Origin: Intestinimonas sp.
Lineage (GTDB): Bacteria; Bacillota; Clostridia; Oscillospirales; Oscillospiraceae
DNA length: 47,777 nucleotides
Direction: 5' to 3'
Assembly: GCF_026169115.1 (NCBI RefSeq)
Contig: NZ_JAPFEA010000020.1
Span: 1 to 47,777 of the forward strand
In this document: positions 1 through 7,694 of the stretch, piece after piece
Position numbering within the stretch: position 1 is the stretch's first letter
Layout: each line of letters opens with the position of its first letter
Position numbers and translations under genes: made by a program
Notes under the pieces: generated by a model
Databases searched by the model: none
What the model was told of the DNA's origin: nothing
What the model saw: only the letters and a program-made list of their open reading frames with translations

Positions 1-132
1 GGGCAGGGGTGCTCTCGCCGCCCTCCGTCTCGGGGGCGGGGGTGCTCTCGCCGCCCTCCGTCTCGGGGGCGGGGGTGCTCTCGCCGCCCTCCGTCTCGGG
101 GGCGGGAGTGCTCTCGCCGCCCTCCGCCTCGG
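1..132 (-). repeat. four tandem 33-bp coding repeats
   Basis: Four near-identical 33-bp units start at 1, 34, 67 and 100. Each encodes 11 residues of the PETEGGESTPA type. Shorter partial units (STPVEST) follow at about 133-175. Copy number probably varies between strains because the units are nearly identical; that is inference. Confidence 0.9.
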
Positions 133-511
133 GGACAGGGGTGCTCTCCACAGGGGTGCTCTCCACAGGGGCCTTCATGGGAGGGGCGGGGGCCACAGGG
201 ACCTCCACCGCTTCAAAATAGGTGTGGTGGATGACGGTCTCGCCGGCGGCCACGCCGGTCACGGTGCCGTTTTCATCCACAGTGGCCACGGCCTCATCGT
301 CCGAGGACCAGGTCTCCTGGTCCGACGCCGTGTCGCCCTCCGCAGCGTCGCTGATGGTCACGCTGCTTCCGGCTGTGACCTCCAGGTTCCCCCGCTCCAC
401 GGGGGTCAGGTCCTCGCCCTCTGCCGCCAGGACCCCCACGGGCAGCATGCCCAGCACCATGGCGAAGGTCAGCAGCAGCGCCATCGCTCTCTTTCTTGTG
501 TTTGCCAACAT
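1..511 (-). CDS. secreted Ig-like (BIG2-type) surface protein with Pro/Thr/Glu repeats, C-terminus off the window
   Basis: The reading frame starts at the ATG at 511 behind a GGGAGA ribosome site and stays open to the window edge, so about 170 residues are seen. Residues 1-30 form a signal peptide with an Arg/Lys-rich start, a hydrophobic core and an AxA-like end. Next comes a short Ig-like group 2 module (VTAGSSVTISD, WSSDDEAVATVDENGTVTG, ending AGET). After this the protein turns into a Pro/Glu/Thr/Ser linker with 11-residue repeats of the type PETEGGESTPA. Such linkers usually space a binding or enzymatic domain from the cell surface, but that domain would lie outside the window. The mRNA leader carries a c-di-GMP-I riboswitch, so expression probably follows the motile/sessile switch. 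The substrate or partner is unknown. Confidence 0.85.
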   Translation of the reverse strand, partial: MLANTRKRAMALLLTFAMVLGMLPVGVLAAEGEDLTPVERGNLEVTAGSSVTISDAAEGDTASDQETWSSDDEAVATVDENGTVTGVAAGETVIHHTYFEAVEVPVAPAPPMKAPVESTPVESTPVPEAEGGESTPAPETEGGESTPAPETEGGESTPAPETEGGESTPA

Positions 512-548
512 CAAGATCTTTCTCCCTTCATTCAGAAAGTGTTGATGC

Positions 549-626
549 GGCAGCCGGACTGACTTGGCGGCCTGCGCCGCTTTAGCCCCTGGCTTTGCGT
601 CCCGCCCTTTCGGACGGTTTGCCTTT
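549..626 (-). promoter_or_regulatory. c-di-GMP-I (GEMM-I) riboswitch aptamer
   Basis: Read on the minus strand, the segment holds the class I hallmarks in order: GGCAAACC, a GAAA tetraloop closing a CGTCC/GGGCG stem, GGGACGCAAAGCC, GGGCTAA, a second stem (GCGGC-GCAG-GCCGC), then AAGTCAGTCCGGCTGCC as the 3' side. This matches the Vibrio Vc2 aptamer layout, with the tetraloop and its receptor both present. Only about 37 nt separate the aptamer from the start at 511. No terminator with a U-run is visible there, while CTTTCT/AGAAAG can pair around the ribosome site, so translational control is more likely than termination. It governs the Ig-like surface protein. Confidence 0.93.
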
Positions 627-726
627 CTCCTGGTCTCGCGTTCTTGCGAGGAACGGCCTTTTGAAACGATCCCCGCCGGGGATCTGGGGGAGCCGTTCAC
701 CCCCCGCCTGTGTTCTTTCGCCCTTC

Positions 727-927
727 CTACGGATCGGAACCAGGCGGTTCCACCTCCTCCAGCTCCTGCCCGACGACGCCGTCGATCAGCCGGATCAGCT
801 CCAATGCGCTGCGGAAGGGACGCGTCCGTTTCCCATCCAGCCAGGTGACGGTCCCCTGCCATGTGGCATTCTGCTGGTGGAGAATGTGGATCACAAAGGT
901 TTTTTGCTCGCTCGTCTCGTGCTCCAT
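727..927 (-). CDS. small conserved hypothetical protein (66 aa)
   Basis: The ATG at 927 follows a strong GGAAGGAGGT site at a spacing of about 12 nt. An upstream in-frame start at 975 would have no comparable site. The product is soluble, has no signal peptide, and contains a compact core reading NATWQGTVTW, then LDGKRTRPFRSALELIRLID. That pattern (WQGTV-W plus FRSALEL) recalls short single-domain proteins that I have seen repeatedly in Clostridia and that have no assigned function. It lies upstream of the riboswitch and the surface protein gene in the same direction; 100 nt separate its stop from the aptamer. I do not assign a function. Confidence 0.7.
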   Translation of the reverse strand: MEHETSEQKTFVIHILHQQNATWQGTVTWLDGKRTRPFRSALELIRLIDGVVGQELEEVEPPGSDP

Positions 928-1061
928 ACCGGGCCAACGACCTCCTTCCCTGTTGTCTGCCCCTATCATACACACCGTCGGTTACATTTCGGTCACATTT
1001 TCAAAATTCCCCAGCCCTGACCCCGCCCCGCAAAATAATTGCAGTTTTTTCACAAAACACC

Positions 1062-1090
1062 TTGACATTTCTCTGCTGATGTTGTACTAT
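1062..1090 (+). promoter_or_regulatory. consensus sigma-A promoter for the candidate RNA
   Basis: TTGACA at 1062-1067 and TACTAT at 1085-1090 are separated by 17 bp. No ORF with a ribosome site follows, so the promoter appears to serve the structured RNA starting near 1097. Confidence 0.8.
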
Positions 1091-1096
1091 ATAGCC

Positions 1097-1475
1097 AGAA
1101 AGGATGAGGTGAGTCCGATGTACTGACTGGTACAAGCAACGGTCCTTATCCCGGGCGCAAGTTTATGATTCAGCGCCCACCGCGTTGAAAATTCCCCGGC
1201 AAAGAAAAAGCTCCAGCGCAGCAAGTTCCCTGACAAAGCTCACTGAAGTGAGAATGCACACGGCACACCCCTAGCGAAATATCGCAAATGACGGAACCGA
1301 ATGTGTCACAGCTTGTTCAAGTGGTAACTGCAAAGCAAAGGTCTTTTTCCCTGGCGATGGATTTTGGGCGCGTTAAAAATCCGTAGAAAGTAAGAGGTAG
1401 CGAAATTTGGTAGAGATTCAGGATCACGTGTAGCCCCCCGGTCACGTTGGATGGCCGGGGGGTTGTGCTGTTCCT
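1097..1475 (+). ncRNA. candidate structured non-coding RNA, about 370 nt, class not identified
   Basis: A consensus promoter sits just upstream and a GC-rich hairpin (CCCCCCGG/CCGGGGGG, 1434-1462) lies at the end. Between them no frame has a start with a ribosome site and a sensible protein. Local base composition is clearly less GC-rich than the neighbours and rich in unpaired A runs. Hairpins seen by eye are GTAC-tgactg-GTAC, GGGCGC/GCGCCC, CTCACT-ga-AGTGAG and GGATTTT/AAAATCC, and GGATGAGG may close with CCTTATCC. RNase P, tmRNA, SRP RNA and 6S were considered and do not fit their signature sequences. A raiA-type RNA or another large clostridial RNA is possible; I could not verify any family. 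Confidence 0.6.
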
Positions 1476-1546
1476 GGAACCAGCGCGCCTCTATCGTCCG
1501 CCCCGCCTGGGGCCGGGCAACCTATCACAGAGTTTTCAGAAAGAAA

Positions 1547-1589
1547 AAACGCCGCCCGGACCGTTCTGTATGGTCCGGGCGACGTTTTC
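1547..1589. terminator. bidirectional intrinsic terminator
   Basis: CGCCCGGACC pairs with GGTCCGGGCG, flanked by A-run and T-run (AAAAAACG ... CGTTTTC). It closes the response-regulator operon on the minus strand and could stop readthrough from the candidate RNA. Confidence 0.85.
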
Positions 1590-1595
1590 TTTTTT

Positions 1596-2675
1596 CTACT
1601 TTACCTGGTTGCGCAGGAGCTCACGCAAAGACTGTTCCGATCCAATCAGGACTTCATACATTTCTTTGGTAATGATACTCCCCACTTCGCTCGCCATGGT
1701 GCGGATGGTCCGCTCCAGGGCATCCTCGTAGCCCTGGAAATAATGGAGGTGGTGCTGGATCCGCAGCGCAGTATGTACCAGTGCCGCACTCAAGGGCGGC
1801 TCCCCCTCCATATCCTGGGGCCAACCCGAGCCGTCCGCGTTCCTGTGGTGCCAAAGGGCAATTTCCGCCCCATACCTGAGCAGAGGAACCTCCTCCTCCT
1901 CGAAAGACAAAAGCTCGTACCCCAGCGTGGTATGGCGTGGGTCGCCCTCCTCCTGGGCGCCCGCCGGATCGGGCAGCCCCAGCAGACCAATGTCGCAGAA
2001 GGGCGCAGCCAGACCGATCCATGCCGCATCCTTTTTTGTCAAGGGCCCCTCCGGGTGCATCTTCTCATATCTGTTGGCCAGACAGGCGGTGAGGGCCCCA
2101 AGCTGGCGCTGGTGCTTCAGCGCCGGCATAGACCGGAACTGACAAACCAGCTCCAGCTTTTTCAGCCATCGCTGCACCAAAGGCTCCGCTTCCTTTACGG
2201 TCATATCAGCGCACAGCAGGGTACGCTTCCTCCCGTCAGAGGTCTGCAGCGGCTCTTCCTCCGGGACATGATCCAGTATGGTAGAGTTGGGCGGCCAAGC
2301 CTGCCGCACCACAGCGCACACCCGCTCCTGGACGGTATGGGGGTCCACCGGCTTCACCAGGAAGTCTGCCGCGCCGCGCTCCACACTGGCCCGCACGTCC
2401 TTTTCGTTGGCGTCTGTGGTAATGAGGATCACCGGCAGGTCCACAGTGTCCCGCTCCACCTGGAGCTGGTTGAGGACTGTAAACCCCGCCCCCCGCCGCT
2501 CCAGGCAGATATCCAGCAGCACGGCGCAGATGCGTTCCCGGTTCTCCTTAAGACAGGTAAATCCCCGGTGGGCATTCTGTGCGCACTCCACCCGGAAGTG
2601 GTGCTTGAATATCTCATTCAAAATGGCCAGATCCAGCTCGGAATCGTCGATCACCAGCAGTGTATCCCGTATCAT
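1596..2675 (-). CDS. response regulator with degenerate HD-GYP-like domain (359 aa)
   Basis: The N-terminal receiver domain (about 1-125) is complete: the acidic pair D10-D11, phospho-acceptor D55 in VLLDI and K108 in LVKPVD. The C-terminal half follows the HD-GYP fold, with HHRNADGSGWP near residue 280 corresponding to the family motif HHExxDGxGYP. The catalytic HD of the metal site is altered: the usual HDIGK reads C227-D228-I-G-L, and the later Asp of the VADVFDA-type motif is missing. Cyclic-di-GMP hydrolysis is therefore doubtful, and a binding or scaffold role is more likely (inference). The start has a GGAGGAG site. Its ATG overlaps the stop of the Hpt gene as ATGA, so the two are translationally coupled, consistent with Hpt as phosphodonor or sink. 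Confidence 0.88.
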   Translation of the reverse strand: MIRDTLLVIDDSELDLAILNEIFKHHFRVECAQNAHRGFTCLKENRERICAVLLDICLERRGAGFTVLNQLQVERDTVDLPVILITTDANEKDVRASVERGAADFLVKPVDPHTVQERVCAVVRQAWPPNSTILDHVPEEEPLQTSDGRKRTLLCADMTVKEAEPLVQRWLKKLELVCQFRSMPALKHQRQLGALTACLANRYEKMHPEGPLTKKDAAWIGLAAPFCDIGLLGLPDPAGAQEEGDPRHTTLGYELLSFEEEEVPLLRYGAEIALWHHRNADGSGWPQDMEGEPPLSAALVHTALRIQHHLHYFQGYEDALERTIRTMASEVGSIITKEMYEVLIGSEQSLRELLRNQVK

Positions 2676-3058
2676 TTCCGCTCCTCCTCCCTAAAATATC
2701 CATTGATCAGCGCCGCGATCTGTTCGCTCTCCCGCCGCGCTTCCCGCGTGAGGTCTGTCAGCTTTTTCTTCTGGTGGAACCGGGACGTCCTGAATTCCAC
2801 CAGGATCGCCTGCGCGCACTCATAGATGGGGGCGAGCTCCAGGTTCCCCGCCAGTCCCTTCAAATCGTGGACCCGGAGATAGAATACTTCCTCATCCTCA
2901 TTGTCCAGCGCCTGAAGGATCTCCTCGAATCGCAGCTGCTTGGGCAGTTTTGCCAAGAACGTGAGGTACAGATTCTCATTGCCCATAAATCGATCCACTG
3001 CCCGCTGGACCTGAACGCCGGTTGCTTCCAGCAGCTCCATAAACGCTTTCTTTTCCAT
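2672..3058 (-). CDS. histidine phosphotransfer (Hpt) domain protein (128 aa)
   Basis: The all-helical protein carries the Hpt phosphorylation motif HDLKGLAGNLEL (His-x-x-Lys-Gly) near residue 64, preceded by an acidic helix as in other Hpt domains. It has no kinase or receiver domain and is cytoplasmic. I chose the ATG at 3058 (MEKKAFM) because GGGGAG lies 6 nt upstream; the longer open frame to 3121 lacks a site. The last codon overlaps the start of the receiver/HD-GYP gene by ATGA. A hybrid histidine kinase that would phosphorylate it is not in the window, so the pair probably works in a phosphorelay whose sensor is elsewhere. The 220 bp upstream hold no gene that I can support. Confidence 0.88.
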   Translation of the reverse strand: MEKKAFMELLEATGVQVQRAVDRFMGNENLYLTFLAKLPKQLRFEEILQALDNEDEEVFYLRVHDLKGLAGNLELAPIYECAQAILVEFRTSRFHQKKKLTDLTREARRESEQIAALINGYFREEERK

Positions 3059-3278
3059 TGTGGTCTCCCCATTTCTCTGGTGGACGACAGACCGGCGATA
3101 TGTAACGCGGGCCGCCCGCATCCCGCCAGACCTCTATCCATGTTGTTTTTTCAGCTTGCCGTATATGTATGGGATGGGAGGGGCGGCGCTCTGCCATTGC
3201 AGCCCCTCCGGTCTTTCTCCAGTGGAACCAGACCTGCACGCAGGCCGGGCCTCCTCTCCCCTCCCTATTGAATACCGG

Positions 3279-3818
3279 TCAGCTCTCCATATGGCGGCCC
3301 AGAAAGGCCGCCACCGTCTGCGCCAGCTTGTACTCTGCCTCGCCTGCCGCCCCGCCCTCCTGGGAGAGGAACAGCACGCTGCCCAACACGTCCCCCTCCG
3401 ACAGGATGGGCGCCGCCACATCCAGCTGGAATTTGTCGCTCTCCTCGCAGGCCGGCAGCGGGCCGTCTCCCTCCTGCCTCTGATAGATCTGCCGGCCCTC
3501 CATGATGTTCTCCAGCTCGGCAGAGATCCGCTTGTCGGTCAGCTCCCGCCGGGCGGCCCCCGCCACGGCGATGCAGGCATCCCGGTCTGTGATCGCCGCC
3601 ACCCGGCCCGTGGTCTTGTTCAGGCTCTCACACAGTTGAACTGCAAAATCACTCAGCCCCCCCATAAGAGAGTACTTTTTGAATATCACGCCGCCGTCCT
3701 TGTCTGTATAGATCTCCAGCGGGTCACCCTCCCGGATCCGCATGGTCCGGCGGATCTCCTTGGGAATGACGACGCGGCCCAGGTCGTCGATACGGCGCAC
3801 GATGCCAGTTGCTTTCAT
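3279..3818 (-). CDS. spoVT: stage V sporulation protein T, AbrB-family regulator
   Basis: The product is 179 aa, the usual SpoVT length. Residues 1-50 are an AbrB swapped-hairpin DNA-binding domain (MKATGIVRRIDDLGRVVIPK, then RRTMRIREGDPLEIY). Residues 55-179 form the GAF-like sensing domain typical of SpoVT. In Bacillus, SpoVT is made in the forespore under sigma-G and tunes sigma-G-dependent genes; a comparable role is expected here and marks the organism as a spore-former. The start at 3818 is preceded by GGAGGAG. It stands alone, with about 100 bp to exonuclease III on one side and 220 bp to the Hpt gene on the other. Confidence 0.93.
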   Translation of the reverse strand: MKATGIVRRIDDLGRVVIPKEIRRTMRIREGDPLEIYTDKDGGVIFKKYSLMGGLSDFAVQLCESLNKTTGRVAAITDRDACIAVAGAARRELTDKRISAELENIMEGRQIYQRQEGDGPLPACEESDKFQLDVAAPILSEGDVLGSVLFLSQEGGAAGEAEYKLAQTVAAFLGRHMES

Positions 3819-3920
3819 CTATCTGTCTCCTCCCGCGGTGATATTTGGTCACAGACCTTAGTATCCGCAGGATTCTTTTGCCTATACAGGAAGACGGACT
3901 GGAATGACTTGGTACAAAAT

Positions 3921-4682
3921 TTACCTGGGTTCTGTCAGAATAAGGCTCACCGGGCAGTGGTCGCTCCCCAGCACGTCGCTGTGGATCTCAGCCGCTTCGA
4001 TCTGGTCCCGCAGCCGGTCAGAGACCAGAAAATAGTCGATGCGCCAGCCAGCATTCTTCTCCCGGGCCTTGAAGCGGTAGCTCCACCAGGAATAGGCCCC
4101 GGTGAGGTCGGGGTTGAGATAGCGGAAGGTGTCGGTGAAGCCGGCGGAGAGCAGCTGGGTCATCTTGGCCCGCTCCTCGTCGGAAAAGCCGGCGTTCCCC
4201 CGGTTGGTCTTGGGGTTTTTCAGGTCGATCTCCTCGTGGGCCACATTCAGGTCTCCGCAGACCACCACCGGCTTCTTCTCGTCCACCCCCTTCAAATAGG
4301 CCCGGAAGGCGTCCTCCCACTCCATGCGATAGGGCAGCCGGGCCAGTCCGTCCTTGGAATTGGGGGTATAGACGGTCACCAGGTAGAGCTCCGGGAACTC
4401 CAGGGTGATGGACCGGCCTTCCCCCACATGGGCGGGGTCGCCGATGTCGTAGGTCACCGCCAGGGGCTCCCGCCGGGTGAAGACGGCGGTGCCCGAGTAG
4501 CCCTTTTTCTCCGCCGAGTTCCAGAACTGGAGGTAGCCCGGCGTGTCGATCTCCGCCTGGCCCGGCTGCATTTTGGTCTCCTGGAGACAGAAGACGTCGG
4601 CGTCCGACGCCTTGAAATAGTCATAAAAGCCCTTCTGCACACAGGCTCTCAGGCCGTTGACGTTCCATGAGATAAATTTCAT
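3921..4682 (-). CDS. xth: exodeoxyribonuclease III (AP endonuclease, EEP family)
   Basis: The 253-aa protein has the complete ExoIII/ExoA motif set: N7 in SWNVNGLRA, catalytic Glu in CLQETK near residue 36, the central GDLNVAHEEIDL segment, the WWSYRFKAREKNAGWRIDY block, and the terminal SDHCPV His-Asp pair. It cleaves DNA 5' of abasic sites and has 3'-phosphodiesterase and exonuclease activity in base-excision repair, in the cytoplasm. The ATG at 4682 follows GGGAGG at a normal distance. It is monocistronic and divergent from the phosphopantetheinyl transferase. Confidence 0.95.
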   Translation of the reverse strand: MKFISWNVNGLRACVQKGFYDYFKASDADVFCLQETKMQPGQAEIDTPGYLQFWNSAEKKGYSGTAVFTRREPLAVTYDIGDPAHVGEGRSITLEFPELYLVTVYTPNSKDGLARLPYRMEWEDAFRAYLKGVDEKKPVVVCGDLNVAHEEIDLKNPKTNRGNAGFSDEERAKMTQLLSAGFTDTFRYLNPDLTGAYSWWSYRFKAREKNAGWRIDYFLVSDRLRDQIEAAEIHSDVLGSDHCPVSLILTEPR

Positions 4683-4826
4683 CGCTCGTACCTCCCACGA
4701 TGCGCGATTTCCTTCTCCCTTTTATTTTACAGGATATGCGGACTGAATACCAGCTATTTCCCAAATTTCTGCTGTTATTCTCTCTCCGGCATGATACAAT
4801 GGGAAAAACAACGAGGGGGGATGGCC

Positions 4827-5354
4827 TTGCTGCGGCTTTTTTTTGCACAGGCTGTGGACGCACATGTTCTGCTCCGGCAGGCCGCGGGGCTGGTATGGGG
4901 GCTGGAGGACCTGCCGGACCTGGACCGCGCCCCCGGTGGGAAGCCGGTTTTCCACAATTTCCCCCACCGATGTTTCAACCTCAGCCACAGCGGCCCCTAC
5001 GCCCTGTGCGCCCTCGGCGACAGTCCGGTGGGGGCCGACGTCGAGGTCATCCGCCCCCGCCGCCCCTCGCTGCCCCAAAAGGTCCTCTCCGGGGCGGAGC
5101 TTGTCTGGTTCCTGGACCGGGGGAGCCGCTGGGAGGACTTCTACACCCTGTGGACCCTGAAGGAGGCCCGGGTGAAGCAGTCCGGCGCCGGCCTCACCCG
5201 CCCGCCCCGGGACATCGCCGTCCCCCTTCTGGAGCCCGGACAGCACGCCCAACTGGACGGTCTCGTCTTCACCGCCTACGCCGGTGAGGGCTGGCGGGCC
5301 GCCCTCTGCGCCGCCGACCCCGGCCCCCTTATAGAAGGTATCAGAACTTCTTAA
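4827..5354 (+). CDS. 4'-phosphopantetheinyl transferase, Sfp type
   Basis: The enzyme transfers the phosphopantetheine arm of CoA to carrier proteins. The family motifs are present: GKPVF before NLSHSGPYALCAL, the metal-binding GADVEVI (Asp-x-Glu), and FYTLWTLKEARVK. At about 175 aa it is shorter than Sfp, like the compact clostridial versions. The start is uncertain. A GAGGGGGG site at 4813-4820 abuts an ATG at 4821 but is ideally placed for the TTG at 4827, whose product would begin LLRLFFAQ; a further ATG at 4791 overlaps a possible -10 box (TACAAT). No polyketide or peptide synthetase lies nearby, so the partner may be the housekeeping acyl carrier protein. Confidence 0.85.
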   Translation: MLRLFFAQAVDAHVLLRQAAGLVWGLEDLPDLDRAPGGKPVFHNFPHRCFNLSHSGPYALCALGDSPVGADVEVIRPRRPSLPQKVLSGAELVWFLDRGSRWEDFYTLWTLKEARVKQSGAGLTRPPRDIAVPLLEPGQHAQLDGLVFTAYAGEGWRAALCAADPGPLIEGIRTS

Positions 5355-5433
5355 GCGACTTTTAAGAACTGGAGCAGTTTTTTCTAAAGGTTCCTTCTGT
5401 ATACTGTTCTCATCAAGAGAAGGAGGGACAGCC

Positions 5434-6522
5434 ATGAAAATCCTGATCCTCACCGGTAAATTTGGTATGGGGCACTACTCCGCCTCGCAGTCGCTGCGCC
5501 TCCAGCTCCTGGGCGCCTTCCCTGGCGCCCGTGTGGAGGTGGTGGACCTCCCCGCCTACGCCATCCCCGACGCATCCGAGGCCATCTATAAGGCGTTCTC
5601 CCTGCTGGTGACCAAGGGGAGCGGTCTCTACAACATCTACTACAAGGCCACGGAGAACGCCACCCTCAAGGCCCGTCCTCCCCTGGCCGACCTCTTTCAG
5701 GACAGGCTGGGGGAGCTGCTGTGGGAGGAGCGGCCTGACGCCGTCATCGCCACCCACCCCTTCTGCGCCCGCCTGGTGGCCGACTACAAAGAGGAGGTCG
5801 GCTCCGGCCTTCCGCTGGTGACCTGTATCACCGATCTCTCCTCCCACTCCGAGTGGCTCAACGAGGGCACCGACTGCTACCTGGTGGGCTCCCGGGAGAT
5901 CCGGGACCGCCTCGCCGCCAAGGGGGTGGAGCCCGAGCGCATCCTGGTCACCGGTATCCCGGTGAAGCCGGAGTTCCGCCGACCCACCCATCGGGCCCAC
6001 CGGCCGGGGGAGCGTCGCCTTCTCATTATGGGGGGCGGATTGGGCCTCCTCCCCAAAAAGGATAAGTTTTATGAGGCTCTCAACGCCATGCCCGGCGTAC
6101 GCACCACCATCCTCACCGGCAACAACCACAAGCTCTTTGAGCGGCTCCACGGCCGCTATGAGAACATTGAGGTCGTGGGCTTTACCGACCGGGTGTACGA
6201 CTATATGGCCTGGGCCGACCTGATGCTCTCCAAGCCCGGCGGCATCACCCTCTTCGAGACCATCTTCTCGGAGCTGCCCATCCTAGCCTGGGAGCCCTTC
6301 CTCCAGCAGGAGCGGGAAAACGCCCGCTTCCTCACCCGCTGCCAGATCGGACGCATCGCCCCCAAGGAGCCCGAAGCCTGCCTGGAGGCCATCGCCCGGC
6401 TCCTCTCCGACGGCCCGGCCCTGGAGCAGATGGCCGGGAACATGCGCCGGCTGAAGGGTCAGCTGGAGGCCCAGAGCCTGGAGCGGCTGATGACCGCCCT
6501 CACCGGAAAGGAGGTCCGCTGA
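5434..6522 (+). CDS. MGDG-synthase/UgtP-type glycosyltransferase (362 aa)
   Basis: This is a GT28-family GT-B enzyme. The N-terminal MGDG synthase domain begins ILTGKFGMGHYSASQSL, the characteristic GxGHxxAA-like acceptor loop. The C-terminal nucleotide-sugar domain has RLLIMGGGLGLLPK, then GFTDRVYDYMAWADLMLSKP and GGITLFE. Family members add hexose to diacylglycerol at the inner face of the membrane, or make related glycolipid anchors. The exact sugar cannot be read from sequence. The start follows AGAAGGAGGGAC. Its stop overlaps the next ATG by one base (TGATG), so it is co-translated with a flippase-like membrane protein, fitting a joint role in envelope glycolipid formation (inference). 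Confidence 0.9.
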   Translation: MKILILTGKFGMGHYSASQSLRLQLLGAFPGARVEVVDLPAYAIPDASEAIYKAFSLLVTKGSGLYNIYYKATENATLKARPPLADLFQDRLGELLWEERPDAVIATHPFCARLVADYKEEVGSGLPLVTCITDLSSHSEWLNEGTDCYLVGSREIRDRLAAKGVEPERILVTGIPVKPEFRRPTHRAHRPGERRLLIMGGGLGLLPKKDKFYEALNAMPGVRTTILTGNNHKLFERLHGRYENIEVVGFTDRVYDYMAWADLMLSKPGGITLFETIFSELPILAWEPFLQQERENARFLTRCQIGRIAPKEPEACLEAIARLLSDGPALEQMAGNMRRLKGQLEAQSLERLMTALTGKEVR

Positions 6523-7610
6523 TGGACCGCAGACGCATCCTCAGTTTCACCCTCCTGGCCGCCCTCATCGGCGGGACCCTCTTTTTCCTCCTGCGCCAGC
6601 AGCCCCTCTCCACCCTGGCTCAGGTCCTCCGCACGGTGCGGCCCCGGTATCTCCTCCTGGGCCTGGGGCTCATGTTCACCTTTGTGGGCTGCGAGGCCCT
6701 GTGCTCCAAGCTCATCCTGGGCCGCCTGGGCCACAATATGCCCTACCGGAAGTGCTTAGGCTACTCCTTTGTGGGCTTTTATGTGAGCTCCATCACCCCC
6801 TCCTCCACCGGGGGGCAGCCCGCCCAGATCTATTTCATGTCCAGGGACGGCGTCCCCGCCGCCCACGGCTCCCTCAACATGCTGCTCATCGCCGTATGCT
6901 ACCAGACCGTCACCTTCCTCTACGCCGCCCTCGCCTTCTTCCTCCTTCCCAACGTCCGCTCCGGCATGGGGGGCGGGCTGGGGCTGCTCCTCCTCTACGG
7001 CGGCGCGGTGATGGTAATGCTCACCGTCGGGATGCTGGCCATGATGTTTCTCCCCAACGCCGCCCGCCGCCTTACCGGCGGACTGGTGACCCTGGGGGTG
7101 CGGACCGGGCTGGTCAAGCATGAGGACAAGGTCCGCTCCGGTCTGGAACGCCAGATGAAGGCATACCGGGAAGGGGCCGACTGCCTGCGGGCCAACCTGG
7201 ACCTCTTTCCCCTCCTCCTGCTCCTCACCGCCCTCCAGCTCACCGCCCTCTACGCCGTGCCCTATACCGTCTACCTGGGCTTCGGGCTGCGTGGGGCCGG
7301 CCTGTTTCAGATGGCGGGCGCACAGGCCCTGGTCTCTCTGGCTGTGGGCTCCCTCCCCCTGCCCGGCGCTGTGGGCGCCGCCGAAGGGGCAGCCCTCCGG
7401 GCCTTCACCCTCTTTTTCGGCACGGGACTGGCCGCCCCCGCCGTTCTGGTGGCGCGGGGGATCAGCTTTTACAGCTTCCTCCTCCTCAGCGGTCTGGTCA
7501 CCCTCTGGGTCCACCTGAGCCACCGCCGCCGGGACCGGCTCCCTAAGACCCCCGTCTCCGGGGCTGTCAGGCTCCAAAAGACGGGACGGCAGACCTCGCT
7601 GGGCTGTTGA
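6522..7610 (+). CDS. UPF0104/YbhN-type integral membrane protein, flippase-like (362 aa)
   Basis: The protein has about eight hydrophobic segments and the family block YVSSITPSSTGGQPAQI near residue 90, together with the late segment LPLPGAVGAAEGA. This is the lysylphosphatidylglycerol synthetase transmembrane region family, whose members move or present lipid-linked substrates. The soluble aminoacyl-transfer domain of full MprF is absent, so it does not make lysyl-PG by itself. It is fused in translation to the upstream glycosyltransferase (TGATG overlap). A weak hairpin with a T-run (7609-7632) and a strong bidirectional terminator follow. Confidence 0.85.
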   Translation: MDRRRILSFTLLAALIGGTLFFLLRQQPLSTLAQVLRTVRPRYLLLGLGLMFTFVGCEALCSKLILGRLGHNMPYRKCLGYSFVGFYVSSITPSSTGGQPAQIYFMSRDGVPAAHGSLNMLLIAVCYQTVTFLYAALAFFLLPNVRSGMGGGLGLLLLYGGAVMVMLTVGMLAMMFLPNAARRLTGGLVTLGVRTGLVKHEDKVRSGLERQMKAYREGADCLRANLDLFPLLLLLTALQLTALYAVPYTVYLGFGLRGAGLFQMAGAQALVSLAVGSLPLPGAVGAAEGAALRAFTLFFGTGLAAPAVLVARGISFYSFLLLSGLVTLWVHLSHRRRDRLPKTPVSGAVRLQKTGRQTSLGC

Positions 7611-7642
7611 AGCCTCCCTTTCAGGGCTTTTTTCATAAACTG

Positions 7643-7686
7643 AAACGCCGTTTTCCGGCCCACAGGGGCCGGGAGACGGCGTTTTT
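7643..7686. terminator. bidirectional terminator between convergent genes
   Basis: AAACGCCGT at the left pairs with ACGGCGTTTTT at the right around an inner CGGCCC/GGGCCG stem. It serves the flippase-like gene on the plus strand and the C_GCAxxG_C_C gene on the minus strand. Confidence 0.85.
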
Positions 7687-7694
7687 GTGTTGTT

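Noticed and set aside
1-132. possible CRISPR array
   Set aside because: The 33-bp units are contiguous without spacers and lie in frame within the surface protein gene.
1097-1475. RNase P RNA, tmRNA, SRP RNA or group II intron
   Set aside because: The signature segments (GAGGAAAGTCCGGGC-like, tmRNA acceptor ends, GGAAGCAGCC-like SRP loop, intron domain V) are not found.
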